Assembly: GCA_047639575.1 (NCBI GenBank)
Contig: JBLIOB010000214.1
Coordinates: 1 to 7,448 of the forward strand
Length of the DNA: 7,448 nucleotides
Direction: 5' to 3'
Source: JBLIOB01 sp047639575
Lineage (GTDB): Bacteria; Bacteroidota; Bacteroidia; Flavobacteriales_D; Parvicellaceae
Made by a program: the position numbers and the translations under genes. Each line of letters starts with the position of its first letter. The stretch's first letter is position 1. Under the pieces are notes generated by a model that saw nothing but the letters and a program-made list of their open reading frames with translations, was not told the DNA's origin and made no database searches. Of the stretch, positions 1 to 6,841 are shown piece by piece.

Positions 1-810
1 TTTTTTGTAGGATATCAAATCCTGCAAAAGATATTTAAAAACGAAGGCGAAAACCTTAAGAAGTTAGATAAATATCTGATATATACGCTGATAGCAACAG
101 TTATTGGTGCTAGGTTAGGTCATGTGTTTTTCTATGATTGGGCGTCATATAAGGATGACTTAATTAGAATTCTATACATCCGAGAGGGTGGACTAGCAAG
201 TCATGGAGCAGTTATTACAATCATTTTAGCCTCTTTTATTTTTTCCAAACGTGCATTTAAAGGCCAATCTATTTTTTGGCTTTTCGACCGGGTAACAATT
301 CCAGTAGCTCTTGCTTGTTTCTTTATTCGAATCGGTAATCTTTTCAATCATGAAATAATGGGAAAAGTCACAGACGGCTGGGGATTTAAATTTCTCCACT
401 GGGATGGACACCCGCCTTATGATCAGGTTGACATGGCTACGCTCCCTGTGAGACATCCAGCGCAGCTTTATGAGGCAGTAGCTTACCTCGCCTTGTTTGG
501 TGTGTTATGGTTTTTGTTTTACAAAAAGAAGGCTTACACCAAATCCGGATTGCTATTTGGAGTGTTCTTTACCTTCCTGTTTTTAGCTAGATTCTTAATC
601 GAATTTGTAAAAGAACATCAAGCAGAAACCTTAGGAGATGATTCGTTTTTGACGATGGGTCAATGGCTATCTGTGCCCTGCATCATAATTGGTGTTTTCT
701 TCATCGTTCGGTCTTTTAAGAAAGTCGTTCCAGATCGAATCGAAGCCTATCAAGCGGCCTTAGCAGCCGGAGAAATAAAACCGGAAGAATCGAAAAAAAA
801 TGGCAAATAA
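1..810 (+). CDS. lgt: Prolipoprotein diacylglyceryl transferase Lgt (5' end outside window)
   Basis: Lgt is the integral inner-membrane enzyme that moves diacylglycerol from phosphatidylglycerol to the lipobox cysteine of prolipoproteins, the first step of lipoprotein maturation. The frame is open from base 1, so the gene is cut by the window edge; the GTG at 124 lies inside the conserved GARLGHVFFYDW segment and is not the start. Family motifs seen in order are GGLASHGA (conserved His), the Lgt signature RIGNLFNHEIMG with its Arg, Asn and final Gly, RHPAQLYEA, and LARFLIEF followed by MGQWLSVP. By remembered alignment to E. coli Lgt these keep the counterparts of H103, R143, N146, G154 and R239; the Y26 region is outside the window. 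Several hydrophobic helices are visible, followed by a charged cytoplasmic tail. The last 11 bases overlap the next gene, itself a lipoprotein. Confidence 0.96.
   Translation, partial: FFVGYQILQKIFKNEGENLKKLDKYLIYTLIATVIGARLGHVFFYDWASYKDDLIRILYIREGGLASHGAVITIILASFIFSKRAFKGQSIFWLFDRVTIPVALACFFIRIGNLFNHEIMGKVTDGWGFKFLHWDGHPPYDQVDMATLPVRHPAQLYEAVAYLALFGVLWFLFYKKKAYTKSGLLFGVFFTFLFLARFLIEFVKEHQAETLGDDSFLTMGQWLSVPCIIIGVFFIVRSFKKVVPDRIEAYQAALAAGEIKPEESKKNGK
793..810 (+). other. lgt/phoX-like overlap with an A8 tract at the start codon
   Basis: Eight consecutive A bases (793-800) end in the first base of the downstream ATG (800-802), and the lgt stop TAA is at 808-810. The genes therefore overlap by 11 bases in different frames, which suggests coupled translation. 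No clear Shine-Dalgarno sequence is present; the A-rich stretch before the ATG is the kind of leader Bacteroidota genes often use. Losing one A would put lgt in frame with the downstream gene. Confidence 0.8.
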
Positions 811-2350
811 AACTAGACTCATTTTGCTAATTGCTCTTTTTGGGGGCTTTGCGTGTGATAGCTCGAACACAGATCTGGTTACTGACAACTTAGATTCATT
901 AGTAATAGGGGATGTCTCCGATACAAATGACGTAGTTCTGGACACGATAATAGAGAAACTGCATGTTCCTCCTTTTGTAGAAATAGATACGAACTATAAT
1001 TCAATGGACCTTGAATTACCAGCAGGATTCCGTTACACTGTTTTGTTCACGGAAGGCAGAGATAAGGTAACCCGGGCTGATAGTTTGAAATTCCCATCAA
1101 AAGGAAATCATGATCTCTGTGTTTACATCCCAATTGATAATTCGAGTGAGCATGGTTACCTATATGTAGGCCATGAATATAGATACGCAAATGCGGATTT
1201 AGGAGATGGTGGTGGCGGAACTGTTTTTGAAGTAAAGAAAGAAGGCAACACATGGAAGACCGTTGGTGAGTTCAAGCATGTTGACTTCAGAGGGGTAAGA
1301 GATACACATCGAAATTGCGGAGGAACAATTACACCTTGGGGAACCATTCTGAGCGCAGAAGAGTCTTTTCCTTCGAGCAACGCTGGAATAAATTCCAGCG
1401 GGAAATACATCACCAATTTGGATCCAGTTAATGGTAGAGATGCCTATACCAATTTTGGCTGGATGGTAGAAATTGACCCAATGACTCAGAAGCCTTTGCA
1501 TAAATTATACGCAATGGGAAGGTTTATGCACGAGGACGCTCATTGCATGGATGATGGTAAAACCGTGTATTTAACAGATGACTATCCACATGCCGTATTC
1601 TTTAAGTTTATTGCGGATCAAATGGGTGATTATACGGCCGGTCAACTATATGCGTATCATCAGTCTGAAGAAGGGGAGTCTGGATCCTGGGCAGAAATCC
1701 CAAGAGATACAAATTCATTAATTCGAGCCCGAGATATTGCAATATCAAATGGAGCTACATTGTTTCAAAGGCATGAGTGGTTAGCTGAATCAAACGGCAA
1801 ACTTTACATCGCAGAAACAGGGAATTCAGAATTCGATTGGACAAAAAAGATAAATCAAGGTGGTAAGCCTGCAGCCCATTTAGAGAGCAAACGGAAAACA
1901 GGAAATGTTTATACAGATATTCATGGAAGAATTCTGGAATTTGATCCTACCACTGATAAGGTGATTAGTTATATCGAAGCCGGTTATGATGTCAACGATT
2001 CCAGTAAGATTTTTTCTAATCCTGATTGTGTGGAAATACAGGAGTTTGATGGGGTAGATTACCTGATTATGAGTGAAGATATTGATTGGTATGATCTTGG
2101 AAGAGTACCCGCTCATGTAGAAGCCGCTAAAAGATTCGTAAATGAGGTGTATTTTTTACCTTTAAATATTGAAAACCCAACTACAAGTGATTTACTTCGA
2201 TTTGCGGTTGGACCAAAAGGAAGTGAAACAACAGGTACATACTTTACCCCAGATGGGAAAACGATGTTTTTAAATATTCAACATCCTTGGAGAAAAAATA
2301 AATTGCCTTTTAATAAATCATGCACGGTCGCAATTACCGGATTTAAATGA
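800..2350 (+). CDS. PhoX/DUF839-family phosphatase-like lipoprotein
   Basis: This 516-residue exported protein belongs to the PhoX (DUF839) family, whose characterised members are alkaline phosphatases with an Fe/Ca cofactor. The N-terminus has a short basic region, a hydrophobic stretch and GGFAC with Cys19, a relaxed Bacteroidota-type lipobox, so it is probably a Sec-exported lipoprotein; I see no twin-arginine motif. Family motifs in order are NCGGTITPWGTILSAEE (172-188), GWMVEIDP (220-227), MGRFMHEDAH (239-248), VYLTDD (256-261), LYIAETG (335-341), a second GRILEFDP, FSNPDCVEI, and GSETTG followed by FTPDGKTMFLNIQHPW (474-497). The pattern fits a beta-propeller fold. Cys173 is probably the PhoX iron-ligand cysteine (Cys179 in the Pseudomonas enzyme, from memory). 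The usual second cysteine, in LSCEE or LTCEE, is Ala186 here. Phosphatase activity is inferred. It overlaps lgt by 11 bases and the ATPase gene by 4. Confidence 0.88.
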   Translation: MANKTRLILLIALFGGFACDSSNTDLVTDNLDSLVIGDVSDTNDVVLDTIIEKLHVPPFVEIDTNYNSMDLELPAGFRYTVLFTEGRDKVTRADSLKFPSKGNHDLCVYIPIDNSSEHGYLYVGHEYRYANADLGDGGGGTVFEVKKEGNTWKTVGEFKHVDFRGVRDTHRNCGGTITPWGTILSAEESFPSSNAGINSSGKYITNLDPVNGRDAYTNFGWMVEIDPMTQKPLHKLYAMGRFMHEDAHCMDDGKTVYLTDDYPHAVFFKFIADQMGDYTAGQLYAYHQSEEGESGSWAEIPRDTNSLIRARDIAISNGATLFQRHEWLAESNGKLYIAETGNSEFDWTKKINQGGKPAAHLESKRKTGNVYTDIHGRILEFDPTTDKVISYIEAGYDVNDSSKIFSNPDCVEIQEFDGVDYLIMSEDIDWYDLGRVPAHVEAAKRFVNEVYFLPLNIENPTTSDLLRFAVGPKGSETTGTYFTPDGKTMFLNIQHPWRKNKLPFNKSCTVAITGFK

Positions 2351-2976
2351 TCAAAGTAGAAAACATATCTTTTGCTTACAAAGGAGCTGATGTAATGTCA
2401 TTTCCAAGCTTTAACATTAATCAAGGTGAACATGCATTGGTTCTTGGGCAGTCGGGCTGTGGTAAAACTACTTTGCTTCATCTACTAGCTGGGTTAATAA
2501 AGCCGGCTGAAGGTTCGATTGAGATAGATGAAACGATTGTTTCTAAGCTTTCTGGATCAGCAATGGATCGTTTTAGAGGCGGTAATATTGGTATTGTTTT
2601 TCAGAAACCTCACTTTGTAAAAGCGATTCGGGTGCTGGAAAATGTAATGCTTGCCCAAAATTTAGGCGGCAAGAAAAAAAATAAAGCGAAAGCGGTTAAA
2701 ATTCTTACCAAACTTGGACTTGAACATAAGATTAATGCTCGGGTGACGGATTTGAGCGAGGGAGAAAAGCAACGAGTTTCTATCGCCAGAGCGTTGGTGA
2801 ACGGTCCTAAATTAATTTTAGCAGATGAACCCACGTCAGCATTGGACGATGAAAATTGTAACGCAGTTGTACAGTTGCTTCGAGAAGTGTCAAAAGAAAC
2901 GAATTCTACCTTGTTAATAGTAACACATGATAATCGATTGAAAGATCAATTCGAGAAAAAAATTGAATTGTCATGA
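2347..2976 (+). CDS. ABC transporter ATPase, LolD/MacB (type VII) class
   Basis: This 209-residue cytoplasmic nucleotide-binding protein should power the permease encoded immediately downstream, presumably as a dimer. All ABC motifs are present: Walker A GQSGCGKT (34-41), Q-loop Gln86 in GIVFQKP, signature LSEGEKQ (136-142), Walker B LILADE with catalytic Glu161 (156-161), D-loop SALDDE (164-169) and H-loop His194 in VTHD. The signature reads LSEGE where LolD-like proteins usually have LSGGE, a mild variant. Length and motifs fit the LolD/MacB/FtsE group that partners with FtsX-type permeases, not the importer group that uses separate binding proteins. The start is set by the ATGA overlap with the phoX-like stop codon, and the stop overlaps the permease start in the same way, implying matched synthesis of both subunits. 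Recognisable family, unknown substrate. Confidence 0.95.
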   Translation: MIKVENISFAYKGADVMSFPSFNINQGEHALVLGQSGCGKTTLLHLLAGLIKPAEGSIEIDETIVSKLSGSAMDRFRGGNIGIVFQKPHFVKAIRVLENVMLAQNLGGKKKNKAKAVKILTKLGLEHKINARVTDLSEGEKQRVSIARALVNGPKLILADEPTSALDDENCNAVVQLLREVSKETNSTLLIVTHDNRLKDQFEKKIELS

Positions 2977-4385
2977 ACGCACTTAGGTTAAGTTGGAAAA
3001 ACATTAAACATCGACCTTGGCGTTCAGGGTTGGCTGTTTTACTGATGGCTTCGGGCTTAAGTATCGTCATCATACTAATCTTGACTCAAGGTCAAATAGA
3101 TGAGAAGTTTGAAAAGAACTTATCCGATATAGATTTAGTTGTTGGTGCAAAAGGATCTCCACTTCAGTTGGTGTTAAGTAGCGTCTATCATATTGATAAT
3201 CCAACTGGGAACATCAAAGAAAAGCAGACTACCTTATTAAAAAAACATCCATTTATTGAAAAATCAATTCCTATTTGTCTAGGAGATAATTATAAATCTT
3301 ATCGGATTGTAGGAACCACCCATCAGTATTTGGAGCTCTATAATGCAAAAGTGAAAGACGGCAAGCTCTGGGAAAAACCAATGGAAATTGTTGTAGGCGC
3401 AAATGTCTTTGAGAAATTCCCAGGTAAATTAACGGTTGGATCGTGCGTAGCAGGAGGACATGGTATTGGAGGAGAGGCGTTGGAAGAACACAATCATTCA
3501 CATGACGATGCGCCATATAAAGTTGTAGGGGTCTTAGAGCCAACAGGCACTGTAATAGATAATTTATTAATCTGCGAATACACCAGTTCATGGATTGTCC
3601 ATGCAGGTCATGGCGGAGGAGCAAGTTTAAATTTGAAAATGGAATTAGATCCTCCAGTTTTGGATTCGGTTAAGGTGGACTCAAGTAATCTTGATTCAAT
3701 TATTCCAGAGAAAATTATTGAGGAAGTAGTAGCTGAGGATAATCATGACGATCATGGACATGATCACGCGCATCATCACCATCATCACGTGGAATGCGGA
3801 ACACTGAATACCGATAGTATTCTAGCGACAATTCCAGAGGATCAAAAAGAAATCACTGCTGTATTAGTGAAATATAAAAATCAGCGAGGTCAGTTAACTA
3901 TTCCGAATATGATTAATTCGAACTCCTCAATGATGGCAGCAAATCCGAGTATCGAAAGAGATCGGATGTTGAAATTGGTGGATTCTGGAATTCAAACCGC
4001 GAACTTAATGGGCTACTTCGTGTTAATCATTTCAGCTATAAGCGTTTTTATAGCCTTATATAGTTCATTAAAGGATCGAGGATATGAAATCGCACTGACC
4101 AGGGTTCTTGGGGCAAGCAAAGCTAAGGTGCTTTTGATGATTCTTGCTGAAGGACTTATTTTAGCAATTTCAGGATTTATCTTGGCCCTAATTATTAGCC
4201 ATGTTGGAATGTGGATTGTATCCGGAATACTAGAGAGCAACTATCATTACAGTTTTGATGCTTGGAGTTTTTCAGGTTGGGAATTGATTTTATTTGCAGT
4301 TTCTTTGGGAATTGGTCTGATTTCTGCATTAATACCTGCAATTAAGGCGTATCGAACAGATATTTCTACTGCGTTAAGTAAATGA
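2973..4385 (+). CDS. FtsX/MacB-type ABC permease with His-rich extracytoplasmic domain
   Basis: This 470-residue membrane subunit pairs with the preceding ATPase. Its topology is that of the MacB/LolC/FtsX class: one N-terminal helix (about 18-38), a large extracytoplasmic domain (about 40-340), then three C-terminal helices (about 347-367, 387-413 and 437-458) forming the FtsX domain, with the coupling segment RGYEIALTRVLGAS between the first two. The external domain has two His clusters: His163/173/175/177 with Cys158 close by, and a segment at 257-275 with ten His, including six in a row, ending in Cys275. An additional WIVHAGHGGG motif carries His210 and His213. This points to binding of zinc or a similar soft metal. 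Zinc-linked Zrg-type systems in Vibrio have, from memory, similar permeases. Proteins of this class often act as mechanical transducers and not as channels, so metal import, metal sensing and lipoprotein extraction all remain possible. Confidence 0.92.
   Translation: MNALRLSWKNIKHRPWRSGLAVLLMASGLSIVIILILTQGQIDEKFEKNLSDIDLVVGAKGSPLQLVLSSVYHIDNPTGNIKEKQTTLLKKHPFIEKSIPICLGDNYKSYRIVGTTHQYLELYNAKVKDGKLWEKPMEIVVGANVFEKFPGKLTVGSCVAGGHGIGGEALEEHNHSHDDAPYKVVGVLEPTGTVIDNLLICEYTSSWIVHAGHGGGASLNLKMELDPPVLDSVKVDSSNLDSIIPEKIIEEVVAEDNHDDHGHDHAHHHHHHVECGTLNTDSILATIPEDQKEITAVLVKYKNQRGQLTIPNMINSNSSMMAANPSIERDRMLKLVDSGIQTANLMGYFVLIISAISVFIALYSSLKDRGYEIALTRVLGASKAKVLLMILAEGLILAISGFILALIISHVGMWIVSGILESNYHYSFDAWSFSGWELILFAVSLGIGLISALIPAIKAYRTDISTALSK
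3741..3797 (+). other. His-rich metal-binding loop coding segment
   Basis: These codons specify permease residues 257-275: ten histidines in sixteen residues, interspersed with Asp, then Val-Glu-Cys. The His6 run uses both CAT and CAC codons (CATCATCACCATCATCAC), so it is not a pure triplet-slippage tract, which argues for selection on the protein. It is flanked by acidic, Asp/Ser/Val-rich sequence of low complexity and lies on the extracytoplasmic side in the predicted topology. Metal binding is inferred from composition. Confidence 0.8.
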
Positions 4386-4386
4386 T

Positions 4387-4839
4387 ATGATAAAGAAATT
4401 TAATATAATCCCGTTGGTTCTATTTATTGGAATGGCTTTCGCATTTACCAAATCTGCTCCAGTAAAGGTGACGTGGGAAATACTTAAGGACGTTACATTT
4501 TCAGATAAATGGTCAGACGAATTTCAAGCTTATTATGCAGTGCCAGCTTTTGGCTCGAACATAAAACGGTATGACGGTAAAGAAATTCAAATTAGAGGAT
4601 ACATCATTCCGATAGACATTGTAGATGGGTATTATGTTCTTTCAGCAAATCCATACAGCCAATGTTTCTTCTGCGGTCAGGCCGGTCCAGAGTCCGTTAT
4701 GGAAGTCAAAATGAAAAAGGAATACACCGACCTTAGAATAGATCAAGTGATTACTTATAAAGGTAAATTACGTTTGAATAAAGATGACATCTACGAGCTT
4801 AATTATATTCTCGAAGATGCCGAAATCGTTGAGAGATAA
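4387..4839 (+). CDS. Small exported CxxC protein, DUF3299-like
   Basis: This 150-residue protein has an N-terminal hydrophobic segment (about 7-21) after MIKK, so it is either secreted with cleavage near AFA (17-19) or kept as a membrane-anchored periplasmic protein. The core includes WEILKDVTF (30-38), YDGKEIQIRGYIIPID (62-77), YYVLSANPYSQCFFCGQAGPE (82-102) and a C-terminal part with YKGKLRLN. The G-K-x-I-x-I-x-G-Y-x-x-P pattern followed by a cysteine motif resembles DUF3299 proteins, which I remember as neighbours of FtsX-type permeases in proteobacterial metal-related operons. The usual family motif is close to GACIHxPPPPxNQ; here it is Cys93-x-x-Cys96 in CFFCGQAGPE, a plausible metal or redox site. 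It starts one base after the permease stop and is probably a dedicated partner of that transporter. Family call moderate; function unknown. Confidence 0.72.
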   Translation: MIKKFNIIPLVLFIGMAFAFTKSAPVKVTWEILKDVTFSDKWSDEFQAYYAVPAFGSNIKRYDGKEIQIRGYIIPIDIVDGYYVLSANPYSQCFFCGQAGPESVMEVKMKKEYTDLRIDQVITYKGKLRLNKDDIYELNYILEDAEIVER

Positions 4840-4862
4840 GTCATTTTAACAATCCCTTTAAA

Positions 4863-6071
4863 TTAAGATAATTCAGGAATTTTTTCGAAAAGAAGTTTAG
4901 TAGCCCCTATGCGCTCTTGAATAAATTTAGAAGAGGCTTTTCCTGCAGTTTGTCTTTTTGAAACATCGGATATCAGGTCATTAAGGATTTGATCAAATTT
5001 TTCTTGGGAAACGGAAAACCCTCCCCCAGAGTTCATTAGTTCATTTCCTTCTGGATATTTCTCATGATTATCGCCATAAAGTACTGGCAAGCCAAAAGTA
5101 GCTGGTTCTAATATGTTATGAAGAGCATTAGTAAATCCACCTCCAATAATAGCTATGTCAGCATGACTAAATGCACTTGCAAGATGTCCAATAGTGTCTA
5201 GTATCATAACATCAGTTTCCTGATTTCCCTCAGATTGATACCTTGTACTTCCATTGAATTGAGCTAAGATTGCTTCAACGTGATTTTCTGAAATGTCATG
5301 CGGGGCAATAAGAAACTTAACTCCTGAAAGGCTGTTGTTCTTTATAAATGTAGATAATAACTTTTCTTCTAGGGGCCAAGAACTTCCAACGATGATCAAT
5401 AGATCATTTCCTTTAAACCCTGCAATCTTCTGATTTTCATTTGCTTGTTTTGACTGGGCCATAACACGGTCGAAACGGGTGTCACCGGCTAGTGTTATTT
5501 GATTGAAGCCATGTGCCGCTAATAAGTCTAAAGAAGCTTGGTCTTGTGTGAAAATGTGATCGCACAACATCAAAGTGTTTTTCAAAAACTTGCCCTGAGG
5601 TTTAAAATAAATCTGATTTTCTCGAAATGTAGCGGATACTAAATAAAGCGGGATTTTGCGCTGTTTTAATTCTTTAAAGTAATAATGCCACACTTCATAT
5701 TTAATGAATATTGCCGCTTTAGGTTGAAGTTGATCTAGAAATCGTTTTGCGTTCGATGCTCTATCTAAAGGAAGGTAATAAATCGCATCTGCTAAACGAT
5801 AATCTTTTCTGATTTCGTAACCTGATGGAGAGAAGAAGGTAATGACGATTTCCTGCTTTGAATTGTTCTCCTTAATACCTTCAATTATTGGTCGGGCCTG
5901 TTCAAATTCACCTAATGACGCACAATGAAACCAAATACATCCCTCGTGAGACTTTATATCTTGATGTTTGCGACCTTGAACGAAGAGTTTTGCCTTCTCT
6001 TTAAATGGGGATGCAAGGTGAATTGCAGACGAGTAACTTAATAAACCGAGATTGTAAAAAAGCTTACCCAT
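4863..6071 (-). CDS. waaA: 3-deoxy-D-manno-octulosonic acid (Kdo) transferase WaaA
   Basis: WaaA (KdtA) transfers Kdo from CMP-Kdo to the lipid A precursor on the cytoplasmic face of the inner membrane. The 402-residue product has the family's full length and GT-B layout. An N-terminal hydrophobic anchor (about 4-23) precedes WFHCASLGEFEQARP (47-61), where Glu55 matches the catalytic Glu of Aquifex WaaA (Glu31, from memory). Next come VITFFSPSGYE, YYLPLD, IFIKYEVW (the usual Glu-x-Trp), LVSATFRENQ, and DHIFTQD with AGDTRFDRV. The C-terminal donor domain shows IIVGSSWPLEE, LIAPHD, and IIGGGFTNALHNILEPATFGLPVLYGDNHEKYPE. It starts 11 bases after the beta-barrel gene, so the two are probably cotranscribed. 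It faces the DUF3299-like gene convergently across 23 bases. Whether one or more Kdo units are added cannot be read from the sequence. Confidence 0.95.
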   Translation of the reverse strand: MGKLFYNLGLLSYSSAIHLASPFKEKAKLFVQGRKHQDIKSHEGCIWFHCASLGEFEQARPIIEGIKENNSKQEIVITFFSPSGYEIRKDYRLADAIYYLPLDRASNAKRFLDQLQPKAAIFIKYEVWHYYFKELKQRKIPLYLVSATFRENQIYFKPQGKFLKNTLMLCDHIFTQDQASLDLLAAHGFNQITLAGDTRFDRVMAQSKQANENQKIAGFKGNDLLIIVGSSWPLEEKLLSTFIKNNSLSGVKFLIAPHDISENHVEAILAQFNGSTRYQSEGNQETDVMILDTIGHLASAFSHADIAIIGGGFTNALHNILEPATFGLPVLYGDNHEKYPEGNELMNSGGGFSVSQEKFDQILNDLISDVSKRQTAGKASSKFIQERIGATKLLFEKIPELS

Positions 6072-6082
6072 GAATGGTTAAA

Positions 6083-6835
6083 TCAATCAAAATAGAATTC
6101 GTTCGGCTTTCTGCGGTGTATTGGAACAATCCACCCTATTCTTAGTCCTGCTAAGATGTCAATTCGATTATCTTGAAGTTTAATAGGGGCACCCGCCTGG
6201 GCTGTGCGTTGCCCCTTAGTGAAACCTTCACTAATTTCAATTCCTCCATAAAAGTTAGAAATTCTATTGTTGCCCATGTGAACATATCCAATAAATTGAG
6301 TCGTAACGAATCCGCTAGTATACCGGTCGTATAACTTACGGTAATCCCCTACAAATTGCGGGATCAGGTCTTGCTCTCCATCAATTCTTACTTTGTGCTG
6401 CATATAACCAAGCCCCAGTTTCAATAAAATCCCGCTATTCGGATTTGGACCAATTACGGGGAATACTCGTCCAATATTTCCTGTAAAAACCCAACCTCTT
6501 TCAAATGCAACCACATTAGCAAAAGTTCCATTTTGATTAATGATTTGTCCGTCAATAGTATACATGTCATCCAGCATCGACAGGTCTTTAACTTGATTTC
6601 CGAAAAAGAACTGCACGCTTCCTCCAATTACCCAATTACTTTCTAGTTTAAAGTCAGCGGTAAACCCCACGTTTGAATTGATCCCAAAACGATCTTTTAA
6701 ATCGCCAAAAGGCAGCTGTGCAGCATAGGATAGACTTATTTGAGGGGTAAATATCGAGGTGTCAGCAATGGTTTGAGCCTTACAAGGTAATGTCAAAGCT
6801 AATACCGCTATAATTATGATTGCCAATCGTTTCAT
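6083..6835 (-). CDS. Outer-membrane beta-barrel protein (PorT-like), function unknown
   Basis: The 250-residue product starts MKRLAIIIIAVLALTL, a Sec signal peptide with likely cleavage after PCKA (about residue 20). The mature part is made of alternating hydrophobic and polar strands rich in aromatic and Gly residues, such as ISLSYAAQLPFG, VGFTADFKL, WVIGGSVQFFFG, GILLKLGLGYMQHKV and IDILAGLRIGWIVPI, typical of small Bacteroidota outer-membrane barrels. It ends HRRKPNEFYFD. The frame extends upstream to 6868, but I chose the ATG at 6835 because it immediately precedes the signal peptide and a promoter lies inside the would-be extension. The gene directly precedes waaA, which suggests a link to outer-membrane or LPS biogenesis by context only. 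No enzyme motif is visible, and I do not recognise a named gene. Confidence 0.82.
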   Translation of the reverse strand: MKRLAIIIIAVLALTLPCKAQTIADTSIFTPQISLSYAAQLPFGDLKDRFGINSNVGFTADFKLESNWVIGGSVQFFFGNQVKDLSMLDDMYTIDGQIINQNGTFANVVAFERGWVFTGNIGRVFPVIGPNPNSGILLKLGLGYMQHKVRIDGEQDLIPQFVGDYRKLYDRYTSGFVTTQFIGYVHMGNNRISNFYGGIEISEGFTKGQRTAQAGAPIKLQDNRIDILAGLRIGWIVPIHRRKPNEFYFD

Positions 6836-6841
6836 GGTGCG

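Noticed and set aside
124..126. GTG at 124 as the start of lgt
   Set aside because: The frame is open to base 1 and the residues upstream, including GARLGH, are conserved Lgt sequence, so this is an internal codon.
3271..3624. Minus-strand open frame of 117 codons
   Set aside because: It is antisense to the permease external domain, with unnatural Leu/Arg/His-rich composition, no start context and no place in an operon.
3765..3790. His6 codon run as an engineered affinity tag or simple-sequence artefact
   Set aside because: It is internal to a natural membrane protein, flanked by further Asp/His-rich residues, and uses mixed codons; natural metal-binding loops look like this.
4840..4862. 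Bidirectional terminator between the convergent DUF3299-like and waaA genes
   Set aside because: The 23 bases contain no GC-rich hairpin with a T tract, only short AT-rich near-palindromes; a terminator cannot be supported.
6775..6790. Cys18 of the beta-barrel protein as a lipoprotein lipobox (LTLPC)
   Set aside because: Pro at position -1 is not compatible with a lipobox, and the PCKA/Q junction with following beta strands fits signal peptidase I cleavage of a barrel protein.
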